Of a stretch of DNA of 64,000 nt, positions 7,897 through 15,782 are shown piece by piece. Location of the stretch: NCBI GenBank assembly GCA_934716995.1, contig CAKUYO010000005.1, positions 48,211-112,210 on the forward strand, in the 5' to 3' direction. The notes under the pieces were generated by a model. That model saw nothing but the letters and a program-made list of their open reading frames with translations, had not been told where the DNA came from and did not search any database. Numbering within the stretch: position 1 is the stretch's first letter; each line of letters starts with the position of its first letter. A program made the position numbers and the translations under genes. Origin of the DNA: an uncultured Bacteroidales bacterium (GTDB lineage Bacteria > Bacteroidota > Bacteroidia > Bacteroidales > Paludibacteraceae).

Positions 7897-8796
7897 TTAA
7901 CCTATTCGACGGTATTCCGTCGGCGTAATTCCCGCATGCCGTTTGAAGAACCGCACAAAGTGCTGCGGGTGCTGGAAACCCGTCTGCATCGCCACTTCTT
8001 TGATGGTCAGTTCGGGGCTTTGCAGTTGCCGTTTGGCGTACTCGAACAGGCGCAGGGCGATATACTCTTGCGCACTCTTGCCCGTCTCGGCTTTCACCAT
8101 ATCGCCGAAATAGTTGGGCGACAGGTGTACACGGTCGGCAAAATACTTCACGGTGGGTATGCCGTCGGTGGCGGTCTTGCCCGAGTTGATATACTCGTTC
8201 AGCAATTCGCTGAAACGCGAAATCGCCGTGATGTTCATATCCTGACGGGTGATGAACTGCCGCTCGTAGAAACGCAGGCAGTAGTCCAATAGCAGTTCCA
8301 AGTTGGTGATGATCAGCCGGCGCGAGAACTTGTCTATCGGGTGCTGCAACTCTATGTCGATGATATGCATACAGTTCTGCACTACCACTACCTCGTCTTC
8401 CGACAGGTGCAACGCCTCGTTGCTGGCGTAGGAGAAGAACGAATACTCGCGCATCTTCTTTTCGAGTGTCGTGCCGTGGATAAAATCGGGGTGAAAAAGT
8501 ACGCCGGTACATTTCGGGCGTGCTACATTGCCGGATGCTACTTGCACTTCCTGCCCGGGTGCCATACTGACAATCGTCTCGCAGTCGTAGTCGTATTGTG
8601 TCCTGCCGTAGTTGAGTACGCACCCTTTGGTCTCTTTGAGCCAGATGCTGTAGAAATCATATACATAGCGTACGCCGGTCGGCACATGTTTGGTGTTCTC
8701 GTCAAACCGCACAAACGCCACTTGCGGGTGCATGGTCTTGAATCCGCAGATGTCGTTGTATTCCTGTATGGTGGTGATATGCTGTTGCTTTTCCAT
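7897..8796 (-). CDS. AraC-family transcriptional regulator
   Basis: A 299-residue regulator. The N-terminal part is a cupin-like ligand domain (MAPGQEVQVASG, GVLFHPDFIHGT) and the C-terminal 100 residues hold two helix-turn-helix motifs: YFADRVHLSPNYFGDMVKAE and IKEVAMQTGFQHPQHFVRFF, the latter followed by the usual GITPTEYR ending. The ATG at 8796 (MEKQQHITT) is chosen because a consensus promoter lies just upstream; the longer open frame to 8973 would start before that promoter. The flavodoxin gene follows on the same strand and is the likely target. Confidence 0.88.
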   Translation of the reverse strand: MEKQQHITTIQEYNDICGFKTMHPQVAFVRFDENTKHVPTGVRYVYDFYSIWLKETKGCVLNYGRTQYDYDCETIVSMAPGQEVQVASGNVARPKCTGVLFHPDFIHGTTLEKKMREYSFFSYASNEALHLSEDEVVVVQNCMHIIDIELQHPIDKFSRRLIITNLELLLDYCLRFYERQFITRQDMNITAISRFSELLNEYINSGKTATDGIPTVKYFADRVHLSPNYFGDMVKAETGKSAQEYIALRLFEYAKRQLQSPELTIKEVAMQTGFQHPQHFVRFFKRHAGITPTEYRRIG

Positions 8797-8817
8797 AATG
8801 TGTTTGTTTTTACGCTG

Positions 8818-8849
8818 CAAATTTACGAATAATTTCCTTTCCTCCCAAA
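8818..8849 (-). promoter_or_regulatory. Promoter of the AraC regulator gene
   Basis: Minus strand: TTTG (8846-8849), 20-nt spacer, TAAATTTG (8818-8825). It sits 21 bp before the chosen ATG and decides the start. Confidence 0.75.
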
Positions 8850-8922
8850 TCCCCGTCTCCAAAAGCGTAATGCAGGTACTCCATTCCGTAATCAGGGTAG
8901 TATAATGCGAGACTGCGTGTAA

Positions 8923-8958
8923 CAAAAAAAAGACTGTCTGACAATCTGCCAAACAGCC
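8923..8958 (-). terminator. Terminator of dnaK
   Basis: Minus strand: a stem of about 9 bp containing G-U pairs (8932-8940 with 8950-8958) is followed by a run of U residues from the A-run at 8923-8931. It lies 25 bp after the dnaK stop codon. Confidence 0.7.
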
Positions 8959-8964
8959 TTTCTT

Positions 8965-8984
8965 ATTACGCATTACGCATTGTT
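8965..8984. repeat. Heptamer array at the dnaK 3' end
   Basis: Two GCATTAC/GCATTGT-type 7-mers overlap the end of dnaK and run toward its terminator. Same family as the heptamer arrays elsewhere in the window. Confidence 0.6.
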
Positions 8985-10926
8985 ATTTTACTTCCTCGAA
9001 ATCAACATCTTCGGCACCGCCGTCGTTGTTGCCGGAGTTGGAAGAACCATTGCCTTGGTTACCATTGAAGCCACCGTTTTGTGCGCCGCTGAAGTCTGCG
9101 TTCTGTGCACCTGCTCCCGCATTCTGTGCGTTGTACATCTCTGCACTTGCAGCCTGGAATGCAGTCATCAGTGCGTTGTTGGCAGCCTCGCAAGCGTCGG
9201 CGTCTTTCTTCTCATAAGCCTCTTTCAGGTTCTTGAGTGCTTCCTCGATAGGCGCTTTCTTGTCGGCAGGCAGTTTGTCGCCCAGTTCGGCAAGTTGTTT
9301 CTCGGTCTGGAAGATAGTAGCGTCGGCTTTGTTGAGTTTGTCCACGCGCTCTTTTTCGCGTTTGTCTGCTTCGGCGTTAGCCTCAGCCTCAGCCTTCATA
9401 CGCTTGATCTCTTCCTCGCTCAAGCCGCTCGAAGCCTCGATACGGATCTTCTGCTCTTTGCCCGTAGCCTTGTCCTTGGCGGTTACGTTCAGGATACCGT
9501 TGGCATCAATATCGAATGTAACCTCAATCTGCGGTTCGCCACGGTGTGCCGGCATGATGCCGTCGAGGTGGAAGATACCGATCTGCTTGTTCTGTGCAGC
9601 CATAGGACGCTCGCCTTGCAGTACCTTGATCTCTACACTCGGCTGGTTGTCCACAGCGGTGGTGAATACTTCCGTCTTCTTGGTAGGGATAGTCGTGTTG
9701 GCGTCAATCATCTTGGTCATCACACCGCCCATAGTCTCGATACCGAGGCTCAGCGGGGTAACATCCAACAGAAGCACGTCTTTTACTTCGCCCGTTAGCA
9801 CACCGCCTTGGATGGCTGCACCTACGGCTACTACCTCATCCGGATTAACGCTCTTGTTAGGAGCCTTGCCGAAGAATTTCTGTACAGCCTCTTGGATAGC
9901 AGGGATACGAGTAGAACCACCTACCAGAATGACCTCGTCGATATCTTTCGTTGTCAGACCGGCTTTCTCCAAAGCGGTACGGCAAGGAGCGATAGTCTTT
10001 TGGATAAGGTCGTCGATCAGTTGCTCGAATTTCGCACGTGTCAGCGTCTTAACCAAGTGTGCCGGAACACCGTTTACAGGCATAATGTACGGCAGGTTGA
10101 TTTCGGTGGTTGTTGCGTTCGACAACTCGATTTTCGCTTTCTCTGCCGCCTCTTTCAGACGCTGCATAGCCATCGGGTCTTTGCTCAGATCGGCACCGCC
10201 GTTCTCGTTCTTGAACTCCTGAACGAGCCAGTCGATAATACGGTGGTCGAAGTCATCACCGCCCAGGTGGGTATCACCGTCGGTAGCCTTTACTTCGAAG
10301 ACGCCGTCGCCCAACTCCAGTACGGATACATCGTGCGTACCGCCACCGCAGTCGAAGACCACAATCTTCATATCTTTGTTCGATTTGTCGAGACCGTAAG
10401 CCAAAGCGGCTGCCGTAGGTTCGTTTACGATACGGCGTACGTTCAAGCCCGCAATCTCACCAGCCTCTTTCGTAGCCTGACGTTGGCTGTCGTTGAAGTA
10501 TGCAGGTACGGTGATGACAGCATCGGTAACCTCTTGTCCCAGATAATCCTCGGCGGTCTTTTTCATCTTTTGGAGAATGATAGCCGAAATCTCTTGCGGA
10601 GTGTAGAGACGTCCGTCAATGTCCACACGCGGAGTGTTGTTGTCGCCCTTTACTACTTTATAGGGTACACGTGCTATTTCATTAGCCAAGCGGTCATAGG
10701 TCTCACCCATGAAACGTTTGATAGAATATACGGTTCGTGTCGGATTGGTAATGGCTTGACGCTTTGCAGGGTCTCCCACTTTGCGCTCGCCGCCATCTAC
10801 AAAACCTACAACCGAAGGAGTCGTACGCTTACCTTCAGAGTTAGCAATTACGATAGGTTCGTTGCCTTCCATCACAGCAACGCAGGAGTTAGTTGTTCCT
10901 AAGTCAATTCCAATAATCTTAGACAT
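8983..10926 (-). CDS. dnaK: Chaperone DnaK (Hsp70)
   Basis: A 647-residue ATP-dependent cytosolic chaperone. The ATPase domain begins GIDLGTTNSCVAV, contains VITVPAYFNDSQRQATKEAG, IVNEPTAAALAYGLD and FDCGGGTHDVSVLELGDG, and is joined by the conserved linker VKDVLLLDVTPLSLGIET to the substrate-binding beta-sandwich and helical lid. The end is Gly/Asn/Ala-rich and closes with the acidic EDVDFEEVK tail. The ATG at 10926 gives the standard start MSKIIGIDLG; a TTG two codons earlier is ignored. No grpE or dnaJ is beside it, so dnaK is probably a single-gene unit with its own promoter and terminator. Confidence 0.97.
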   Translation of the reverse strand: MSKIIGIDLGTTNSCVAVMEGNEPIVIANSEGKRTTPSVVGFVDGGERKVGDPAKRQAITNPTRTVYSIKRFMGETYDRLANEIARVPYKVVKGDNNTPRVDIDGRLYTPQEISAIILQKMKKTAEDYLGQEVTDAVITVPAYFNDSQRQATKEAGEIAGLNVRRIVNEPTAAALAYGLDKSNKDMKIVVFDCGGGTHDVSVLELGDGVFEVKATDGDTHLGGDDFDHRIIDWLVQEFKNENGGADLSKDPMAMQRLKEAAEKAKIELSNATTTEINLPYIMPVNGVPAHLVKTLTRAKFEQLIDDLIQKTIAPCRTALEKAGLTTKDIDEVILVGGSTRIPAIQEAVQKFFGKAPNKSVNPDEVVAVGAAIQGGVLTGEVKDVLLLDVTPLSLGIETMGGVMTKMIDANTTIPTKKTEVFTTAVDNQPSVEIKVLQGERPMAAQNKQIGIFHLDGIMPAHRGEPQIEVTFDIDANGILNVTAKDKATGKEQKIRIEASSGLSEEEIKRMKAEAEANAEADKREKERVDKLNKADATIFQTEKQLAELGDKLPADKKAPIEEALKNLKEAYEKKDADACEAANNALMTAFQAASAEMYNAQNAGAGAQNADFSGAQNGGFNGNQGNGSSNSGNNDGGAEDVDFEEVK

Positions 10927-10955
10927 AATCAAGTATGATTTTAAGTGTTAATATT

Positions 10956-10963
10956 CAAAGTTA
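10956..10963 (-). promoter_or_regulatory. Probable dnaK -7 box
   Basis: TAACTTTG on the minus strand, 30 bp before the dnaK ATG. The expected -33 position falls in the heptamer array and no TTG is seen there, so the repeat appears to have replaced it or the -33 contact is weak. Confidence 0.5.
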
Positions 10964-10974
10964 TCCCGCCGCGC

Positions 10975-11009
10975 TCATTGTGCATTATGCATTTCGCATT
11001 GTGCATTGT
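10975..11009. repeat. Heptamer array upstream of dnaK
   Basis: Five consecutive 7-mers of the form CATTRYG (CATTGTG, CATTATG, CATTTCG, CATTGTG, CATTG..) cover the -33 region of the dnaK promoter. Confidence 0.75.
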
Positions 11010-11112
11010 TGAACGCGACACCCTGATAGAGACAAATCCTGTGCCAAAGCCCCGACCCCTTTTTCTGTGTCAGTTTTTGCTGTCAATCTGTCAGTCCTAT
11101 AAGCAAAAACTG

Positions 11113-11145
11113 CCGAATCACATACGAATCACATACAAATCACAT
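11113..11145. repeat. 11-bp tandem array (3 units)
   Basis: Units CCGAATCACAT, ACGAATCACAT and ACAAATCACAT lie end to end in the non-coding gap between dnaK and the DUF486 gene. Confidence 0.8.
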
Positions 11146-11186
11146 AGATCTGACAGCATAAGATATTGGACATATCCTATTACTTA

Positions 11187-11555
11187 TTATTTGAAACCGA
11201 AAACAAAATAGACGGCGGCAATCAGGCACAGAGCCGCCACGATGTGGTTCCATTGCAGGTGGGTATGAAAAGCCACGGCACTGAACACTACGAATACTGT
11301 AAGGGTGATAACCTCCTGTATCACTTTCAGTTGCATTAGCGAGAACGGACCGCCGTTACCCTCGAAACCGATACGGTTGGCAGGTACCTGAAGGCAGTAT
11401 TCGAAAAAAGCGATACCCCACGAAATGGCAATGACGGCAATCAGCGGCAGTTGACGGAACCATGGCAGTTCGCCCAATTTCAGATGTCCGTACCATGCCA
11501 ATGTCATAAACACATTGGAGCAAATCAATAGCAAAACAGTATATACCCCGTTCAT
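11187..11555 (-). CDS. DMT family (DUF486) membrane protein
   Basis: A 122-residue integral membrane protein with four predicted hydrophobic helices. NVFMTLAWYGHLK near the N-terminus, ISWGIAFFEYCLQVPANRIG in the middle and MQLKVIQEVITLTVF later are hallmarks of the DUF486 family, distant relatives of drug/metabolite transporters. Function is unknown. The ATG at 11555 matches the family start; the frame extends upstream through octamer repeats that I take as non-coding. It lies 38 bp after the ttcA-like gene, with which it may be co-transcribed. Confidence 0.83.
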   Translation of the reverse strand: MNGVYTVLLLICSNVFMTLAWYGHLKLGELPWFRQLPLIAVIAISWGIAFFEYCLQVPANRIGFEGNGGPFSLMQLKVIQEVITLTVFVVFSAVAFHTHLQWNHIVAALCLIAAVYFVFGFK

Positions 11556-11564
11556 AATCAATAT

Positions 11565-11602
11565 ATAATTTACAAATTCACACACTTACAAATTTACAAA
11601 TT
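11565..11602. repeat. Octamer (TTACAAAT) array overlapping the ttcA-like stop codon
   Basis: Degenerate TTACAAAT units lie between the two genes and run into the 3' end of the ttcA-like gene, where the repeat supplies the last codons (Lys-Asn-Leu) and the TAA. The same unit is inserted inside mnmE. Confidence 0.7.
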
Positions 11603-12346
11603 CTTCATCGCCGCGCTCCAAACCGAGTCGCGTATATGAGGGTTGAGACTTTCCAATTGCTTTATGAGCCTTTTGACCGCCGCCCGGCTGCTCTCTTTCT
11701 CGAAGGGGCAGAGTTGTTTCTGCTTCTCGTACCCGCGCAGAGCCGCATAGCGCACCAGATCTTTCTCCTCGATCATACATAGTGGGCGGATGAGTTGTAT
11801 CGGCATCTTGTCCAACTGCAGCGAGGGGGTTATCGTACTGAACGAACCTTGGAAAAACAGGTTCATCAGTGCCGTCTCCACAATATCATCCTTGTGGTGC
11901 CCGAAAGCGATCTTGTTGCACCCGAGTTCCTGTGCCGTGTCAAACAACGCTTTGCGGCGGTACCATGCACAGAGGAAGCACGGGTCTTTCTGTTTGCGGG
12001 CGATCTCCTGTGCCGTCAGTCCGTCCGGCGTGGCGATTTCGGTGTCGCGTACCACCAGCGGCACCTTCCATTCGGCGCAGAACTGCTCCAAATAACTTAC
12101 ATCAGATATGTACGCCCGCTCGCGTACGCGTACATGTACGGCGGTAACGCGGAACCGCGGCACATAGATCTGCGACCGCTTGCCTAACAGTTCCACCAGA
12201 GCCAGACTGTCCTTGCCGCCGCTCAAGCCGATAAGGATATGGTCGCCGTCTGCAATCAGCCCGTAATCGGCGCACGCCTTGTGAAAACGGCGGGTGATAC
12301 GCGCCTGCAATTTCTCTAATTCAATTTGTTCTGGAGTCTTGTTCAT
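11594..12346 (-). CDS. ttcA: TtcA-like PP-loop tRNA thiolase
   Basis: A 250-residue cytosolic enzyme of the TtcA/TilS PP-loop ATPase group. SGGKDS (42-47) is the ATP-pyrophosphatase loop, CFLC (C123, C126) and a later Cys in QLCPFE could hold the 4Fe-4S cluster seen in TtcA, and FGHHKDDIVETALMNLFFQG is the family signature. TtcA makes 2-thiocytidine at position 32 of certain tRNAs; whether this Bacteroidales protein uses the same tRNA site is unproven. The ATG at 12346 is chosen because a TACCTTTG box lies just upstream. The C-terminus is formed by an octamer repeat. Three tRNA genes lie divergently next to it. Confidence 0.8.
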   Translation of the reverse strand: MNKTPEQIELEKLQARITRRFHKACADYGLIADGDHILIGLSGGKDSLALVELLGKRSQIYVPRFRVTAVHVRVRERAYISDVSYLEQFCAEWKVPLVVRDTEIATPDGLTAQEIARKQKDPCFLCAWYRRKALFDTAQELGCNKIAFGHHKDDIVETALMNLFFQGSFSTITPSLQLDKMPIQLIRPLCMIEEKDLVRYAALRGYEKQKQLCPFEKESSRAAVKRLIKQLESLNPHIRDSVWSAAMKNL

Positions 12347-12371
12347 ACCGTATATATGTCTGTTTCGGGTA

Positions 12372-12379
12372 CAAAGGTA
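12372..12379 (-). promoter_or_regulatory. -7 box of the ttcA-like gene
   Basis: TACCTTTG on the minus strand, 25 bp before the ATG. The -33 element is weak (TGTG at the expected place). Confidence 0.55.
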
Positions 12380-12450
12380 ACGAAAAACGCCTGTATTACA
12401 CACATAAATCAAGAAAAATACACTTTTTCTTACTTTTTTTCTGCAAAAAT

Positions 12451-12481
12451 TTTGCAGTATCAAAAAAAAGCAGTAATTTTG
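12451..12481 (+). promoter_or_regulatory. Promoter of the tRNA genes
   Basis: TTTG (12451-12454), 19-nt spacer, TAATTTTG (12474-12481), about 40 bp before tRNA-Gly. Confidence 0.7.
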
Positions 12482-12523
12482 CACCCGCTTTCGAGAGAGA
12501 AAGCAAGTGGTCTTACACACAAT

Positions 12524-12596
<73 letters not shown>

Positions 12597-12601
12597 CAAA
12601 G

Positions 12602-12626
12602 AGCAGGACGTTGTTCCTGCTTTTTT
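12602..12626 (+). terminator. Terminator between tRNA-Gly and tRNA-Leu
   Basis: AGCAGGA / TCCTGCT stem (12602-12608, 12615-12621) with a six-T run, just after tRNA-Gly. The following tRNA-Leu must be transcribed by read-through or from its own promoter. Confidence 0.7.
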
Positions 12627-12635
12627 ACTCTAAAT

Positions 12636-12717
12636 GCCCGGGTGGCGGAATTGGTAGACGCGTACGTTTCAGGTGCGTATGTCGTGAGGCGTGCAGGTTC
12701 GAGTCCTGTTCCGGGCA
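12636..12717 (+). tRNA. tRNA-Leu (CAG)
   Basis: An 82-nt class II tRNA with acceptor GCCCGGG, D-arm GGCGGAATTGGTAGACGC, anticodon loop TTCAGGT (anticodon CAG), a long variable arm, and T-arm GGTTCGAGTCC. It reads CUG leucine codons. Confidence 0.94.
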
Positions 12718-12868
12718 CAACCGATTAGAGTAAACCGGTGGTCTTACACACAGCGGAAAGACGCTACATACAAATTGGGAGAACTTCGGTTCTTGCGGTT
12801 TGACGAAGGAGAGGTTGCGGGGCTGCTGAGCCCTCGAGGCTGGGAGTTACGTAACACACTCCGATGAA

Positions 12869-12952
12869 GCGCAGGTGGTGAAATTGGTATACACGCTACT
12901 TTGAGGGGGTAGTGGTCGCAAGATCGTGTGAGTTCGAGTCTCATCCTGCGCA
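12869..12952 (+). tRNA. tRNA-Leu (GAG)
   Basis: An 84-nt class II tRNA with acceptor GCGCAGG/CCTGCGC, anticodon stem CTACT/GGTAG with loop TTGAGGG (anticodon GAG), long variable arm and T-arm GAGTTCGAGTC. The 150 bp between it and the previous tRNA-Leu shows no gene; a 15-bp copy of the sequence before tRNA-Gly (12507-12521) recurs there at 12738-12752. Confidence 0.94.
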
Positions 12953-12955
12953 CAA

Positions 12956-12998
12956 CGGAAAACGGTTGGTTGTCTTTTGGGCAACCAACCGTTTTCCG
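12956..12998. terminator. Strong palindromic terminator after the tRNA cluster
   Basis: A perfect 17-bp inverted repeat (12956-12972 and 12982-12998) with A/T-rich outer ends, right after tRNA-Leu(GAG). Confidence 0.75.
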
Positions 12999-13044
12999 TA
13001 GAGCAATCATAAAACCATACTGCTAACTAATACTGATCAACATC

Positions 13045-15714
13045 ATGAAACACTTCTCTCTACGTGCTTTTTGTATCGCTGTGTGTACCCTTTGCCTTAC
13101 TTTTGTGCAGGCACAGGTAACCACCGTTCCCGCTATCATTCAAAAAGGATACAAAGGCGAGATTACTATCGTATTCAATCCCAACGAGGGCAACAAGGGT
13201 ATGGCGACCGCTACTGCCTGCTATGCGCATACGGGTATCACCTACGGCGGCACATCGTGGCAGAAAGCCCCCACGTGGCGCGGCGGCGAGGACAAATACA
13301 AGATGACCCGAAACGCCGACGGCAACTGGGAACTGAAAATCACTCCGAGTATGTACGCTTACTACGGTGTACCCGAGACAACGGAAATTACACAACTCTG
13401 CTTTGTCTTCAACGACGGCAAAGGCGGCAAATTGGAAGGCAAGACCGCCGAAGGCGGCGACATCTTTGTCAATCTGGCGGCGGCTGGACTGGCAGCAAGC
13501 ATACAGACGGCTATGCCAGAAATAAGCACCAAAGGGGACAAAATCACTCTCTCCTGCCACGCAACACAGGCGGCAGCCCTGACGCTCACTCTCAACGGCA
13601 AGACGGTACAAACCGCCAATAGTACGGAACTGACCTACACCACCACGCTCTCGGCGGAGGGCAACTATGGTTTCGAGTTCGTAGCCAAGACCGACAACGA
13701 AGAAGCCACTGCTACAGCATACACCTGCGTACCGCAAGCCCCGACCAAAGCCAACCGCCCCGACGGAGTGATGAACGGTATCTACTATGACAAAGACGAC
13801 CAAACCAAGGTAACGCTCTGTACCTACGCCGCAAGCAAGACCGAGCCTGCACAGCATGTCTTTGTAGTAGGCGACTTCAACGACTGGACGATCAGCAACG
13901 ACTATCAGTTGCGTCAGGCAACCGACAGTGCCTATTTTTGGATAACCCTTACGGGACTGACACCCAAACAGGAGTACGCCATGCAATATGTGGTGGTGCG
14001 TGCCGACGGCGTGGTCAAATACATCTCCGATCTCTATTCCGAGAAACTGCTGCACCCGCTTGACCAATACGAGCCGGCTAAGATAGACCCGTCGCTGATG
14101 CCGTACCCCGAGAAAGGGCGCGACTATGTAACGGTGATACAGACAGGTAAGGAGCCTTTTGCATGGTCGGACGCCACGCTCAACTTCAAACGTCCGGACA
14201 AGAACAACCTGGTTATCTACGAGTTGTGGGTCTATGACCACACGCCTATGCGCTCCATAGAGGGGTTGATGGAGCGCCTCGACTATCTGCAATATCTGGG
14301 CGTAAACGCAGTGGAGTTGATGCCCGTAACTGAGTTCGACGGCAACGAGAACTGGGGCTACTCGCCCAACCACTATTTTGCCTTGGACAAGGCGTACGGC
14401 ACGCCCGAACAACTGAAGACCTTCATCGACGAGTGCCACAAATGCGGTATTGCCGTCATTCTCGATATGGTCTTCAATCACGCCACAGGGCTCAACCCGA
14501 TGAACAAACTCTATCCCTATGGCGACGACCTGAAGAACAACCCGTGGTTCAACGTTACCGCTCCGCACCCCGACAATGTCTATGAGGACTGGAATCACGA
14601 CTTCGCACCTGCACACGCTATGTTTACCCGCGCTCTGCAATACTGGTTGCAGGAGTACAAAGTGGACGGCTACCGTCTCGACCTCAGTCATGGTATCTGC
14701 GGCGCGAAATACAATGCGGTGGAGAACCTGACCGACTACTATGAGAAGGGTGTCAAAGCCGTGGCAGACGACGCCTATATGATTCTGGAACACTGGGGAA
14801 CCAATATGAGCAGCGACCGCCCGAAATTAGTCAATGCTGGTATGCTCTGTTGGAACAATACCTGCAACGCATTTGAGCAGACCGCTATGGGCTGGCTCAA
14901 AGACGGAGATTCTTTCGCCGATGCCAACAAAGACGGCTATGTCTCCTATCCCGATAGCCACGACGAGGAGCGTGCGTTCTTCAAAGCCAAACAATGGGGC
15001 GACGGAGAAATGAAAACCGACGAAGCAACGCGCATCGGACGTGTGCCGCTCAATATGGCATTCGCCACTCTGCTCAACGGGTCCCACATGTTCTACCACT
15101 TTGCCGAACTCGGCTACGACAACTCGAAGTATCAGAACGCCGCCGGCAAGTGGGGTACGGACAACGAATACGGTATCAAAGCCGAGGTACAGGAAGAGGT
15201 GAAGATGCAGGTGAAGATGCGTCCCGAGAACGCCGGTTGGTTCCGCAAGGGCAGTGTACGTATGGACGCTTACCAAAAGATCGCACAGGCTATCCAACTG
15301 CGTACACGCCTGATGCCCGAAGTGTTTGAGGGCAACCCCACTGCCGTACAGATAGGCAGCGGGCAGAAAATGCGCACTATCCAGTGGGGCAACAATGTAT
15401 TTGTGGCAGGCAACTTCTCTGCCGCCACCGCCCAATCCGTAACCCTGCCAAGCGGAACGTGGTACGACTATTATCTCAACGGCACTGCGGCATCGGGTAC
15501 TGTTACCTTGCAACCGGGGGAACTGAAGATCTATACCGGTACCAAGGTGTCGCTTCCGCAAGTACCCGGGAACTTCGATTTTGCCATGGGAATCGATGAT
15601 ACCACTGTCGCGCCTTCTGCCGCAGCCGCTGCGCAAAAAGTGCTTATAGACGGCATCGTCTATATTGTCCGCGACGGTGTATGGTACGACCTGATGGGCA
15701 AAAAAATCCGATAA
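13045..15714 (+). CDS. Secreted GH13 alpha-amylase family enzyme
   Basis: An 889-residue exported alpha-glucan hydrolase. Signal peptide about 1-23 (ends VQA-QV). Two beta-sandwich modules follow, including a CBM48/E-set-like segment around 260-340 (HVFVVGDFNDWT). The GH13 barrel runs from about 390 to 770 with VYELW-like start, DMVFNHATG, DGYRLDLSHG (nucleophile D546), MILEHWG (acid/base E582) and YPDSHDEER (third acid D640). The C-terminal 24 residues (VLIDGIVYIVRDG then WYDLMGKKIR) resemble short C-terminal tails of Bacteroidales exported proteins. Substrate is probably starch, glycogen or maltodextrin; branching or debranching specificity cannot be excluded. It stands alone, between tRNAs and a bidirectional terminator. 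Confidence 0.88.
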   Translation: MKHFSLRAFCIAVCTLCLTFVQAQVTTVPAIIQKGYKGEITIVFNPNEGNKGMATATACYAHTGITYGGTSWQKAPTWRGGEDKYKMTRNADGNWELKITPSMYAYYGVPETTEITQLCFVFNDGKGGKLEGKTAEGGDIFVNLAAAGLAASIQTAMPEISTKGDKITLSCHATQAAALTLTLNGKTVQTANSTELTYTTTLSAEGNYGFEFVAKTDNEEATATAYTCVPQAPTKANRPDGVMNGIYYDKDDQTKVTLCTYAASKTEPAQHVFVVGDFNDWTISNDYQLRQATDSAYFWITLTGLTPKQEYAMQYVVVRADGVVKYISDLYSEKLLHPLDQYEPAKIDPSLMPYPEKGRDYVTVIQTGKEPFAWSDATLNFKRPDKNNLVIYELWVYDHTPMRSIEGLMERLDYLQYLGVNAVELMPVTEFDGNENWGYSPNHYFALDKAYGTPEQLKTFIDECHKCGIAVILDMVFNHATGLNPMNKLYPYGDDLKNNPWFNVTAPHPDNVYEDWNHDFAPAHAMFTRALQYWLQEYKVDGYRLDLSHGICGAKYNAVENLTDYYEKGVKAVADDAYMILEHWGTNMSSDRPKLVNAGMLCWNNTCNAFEQTAMGWLKDGDSFADANKDGYVSYPDSHDEERAFFKAKQWGDGEMKTDEATRIGRVPLNMAFATLLNGSHMFYHFAELGYDNSKYQNAAGKWGTDNEYGIKAEVQEEVKMQVKMRPENAGWFRKGSVRMDAYQKIAQAIQLRTRLMPEVFEGNPTAVQIGSGQKMRTIQWGNNVFVAGNFSAATAQSVTLPSGTWYDYYLNGTAASGTVTLQPGELKIYTGTKVSLPQVPGNFDFAMGIDDTTVAPSAAAAAQKVLIDGIVYIVRDGVWYDLMGKKIR

Positions 15715-15724
15715 ACCGCGATCT

Positions 15725-15770
15725 ACAACAAACCCGCCTGTGCAACAGACTGCACAGGCGGGTTTGTTGT
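15725..15770. terminator. Bidirectional terminator between GH13 and yicC
   Basis: A perfect 20-bp inverted repeat (15725-15744 and 15751-15770) with a 6-nt loop and A/T-rich ends, between two convergent genes. Confidence 0.85.
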
Positions 15771-15782
15771 ATGGCAATGTGC

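Noticed and set aside
10975..11009. CRISPR-like direct repeats
   Set aside because: Units are only 7 bp and contiguous, with no unique spacers and no cas genes, so none of the arrays in the window is a CRISPR.
12744..13010. 88-codon minus-strand open frame across tRNA-Leu(GAG)
   Set aside because: A reverse translation of a leucine tRNA and its terminator, not a gene.
13060..14793. 577-codon open frame on the minus strand
   Set aside because: Antisense to the GH13 gene with intact catalytic motifs; no recognisable protein features.
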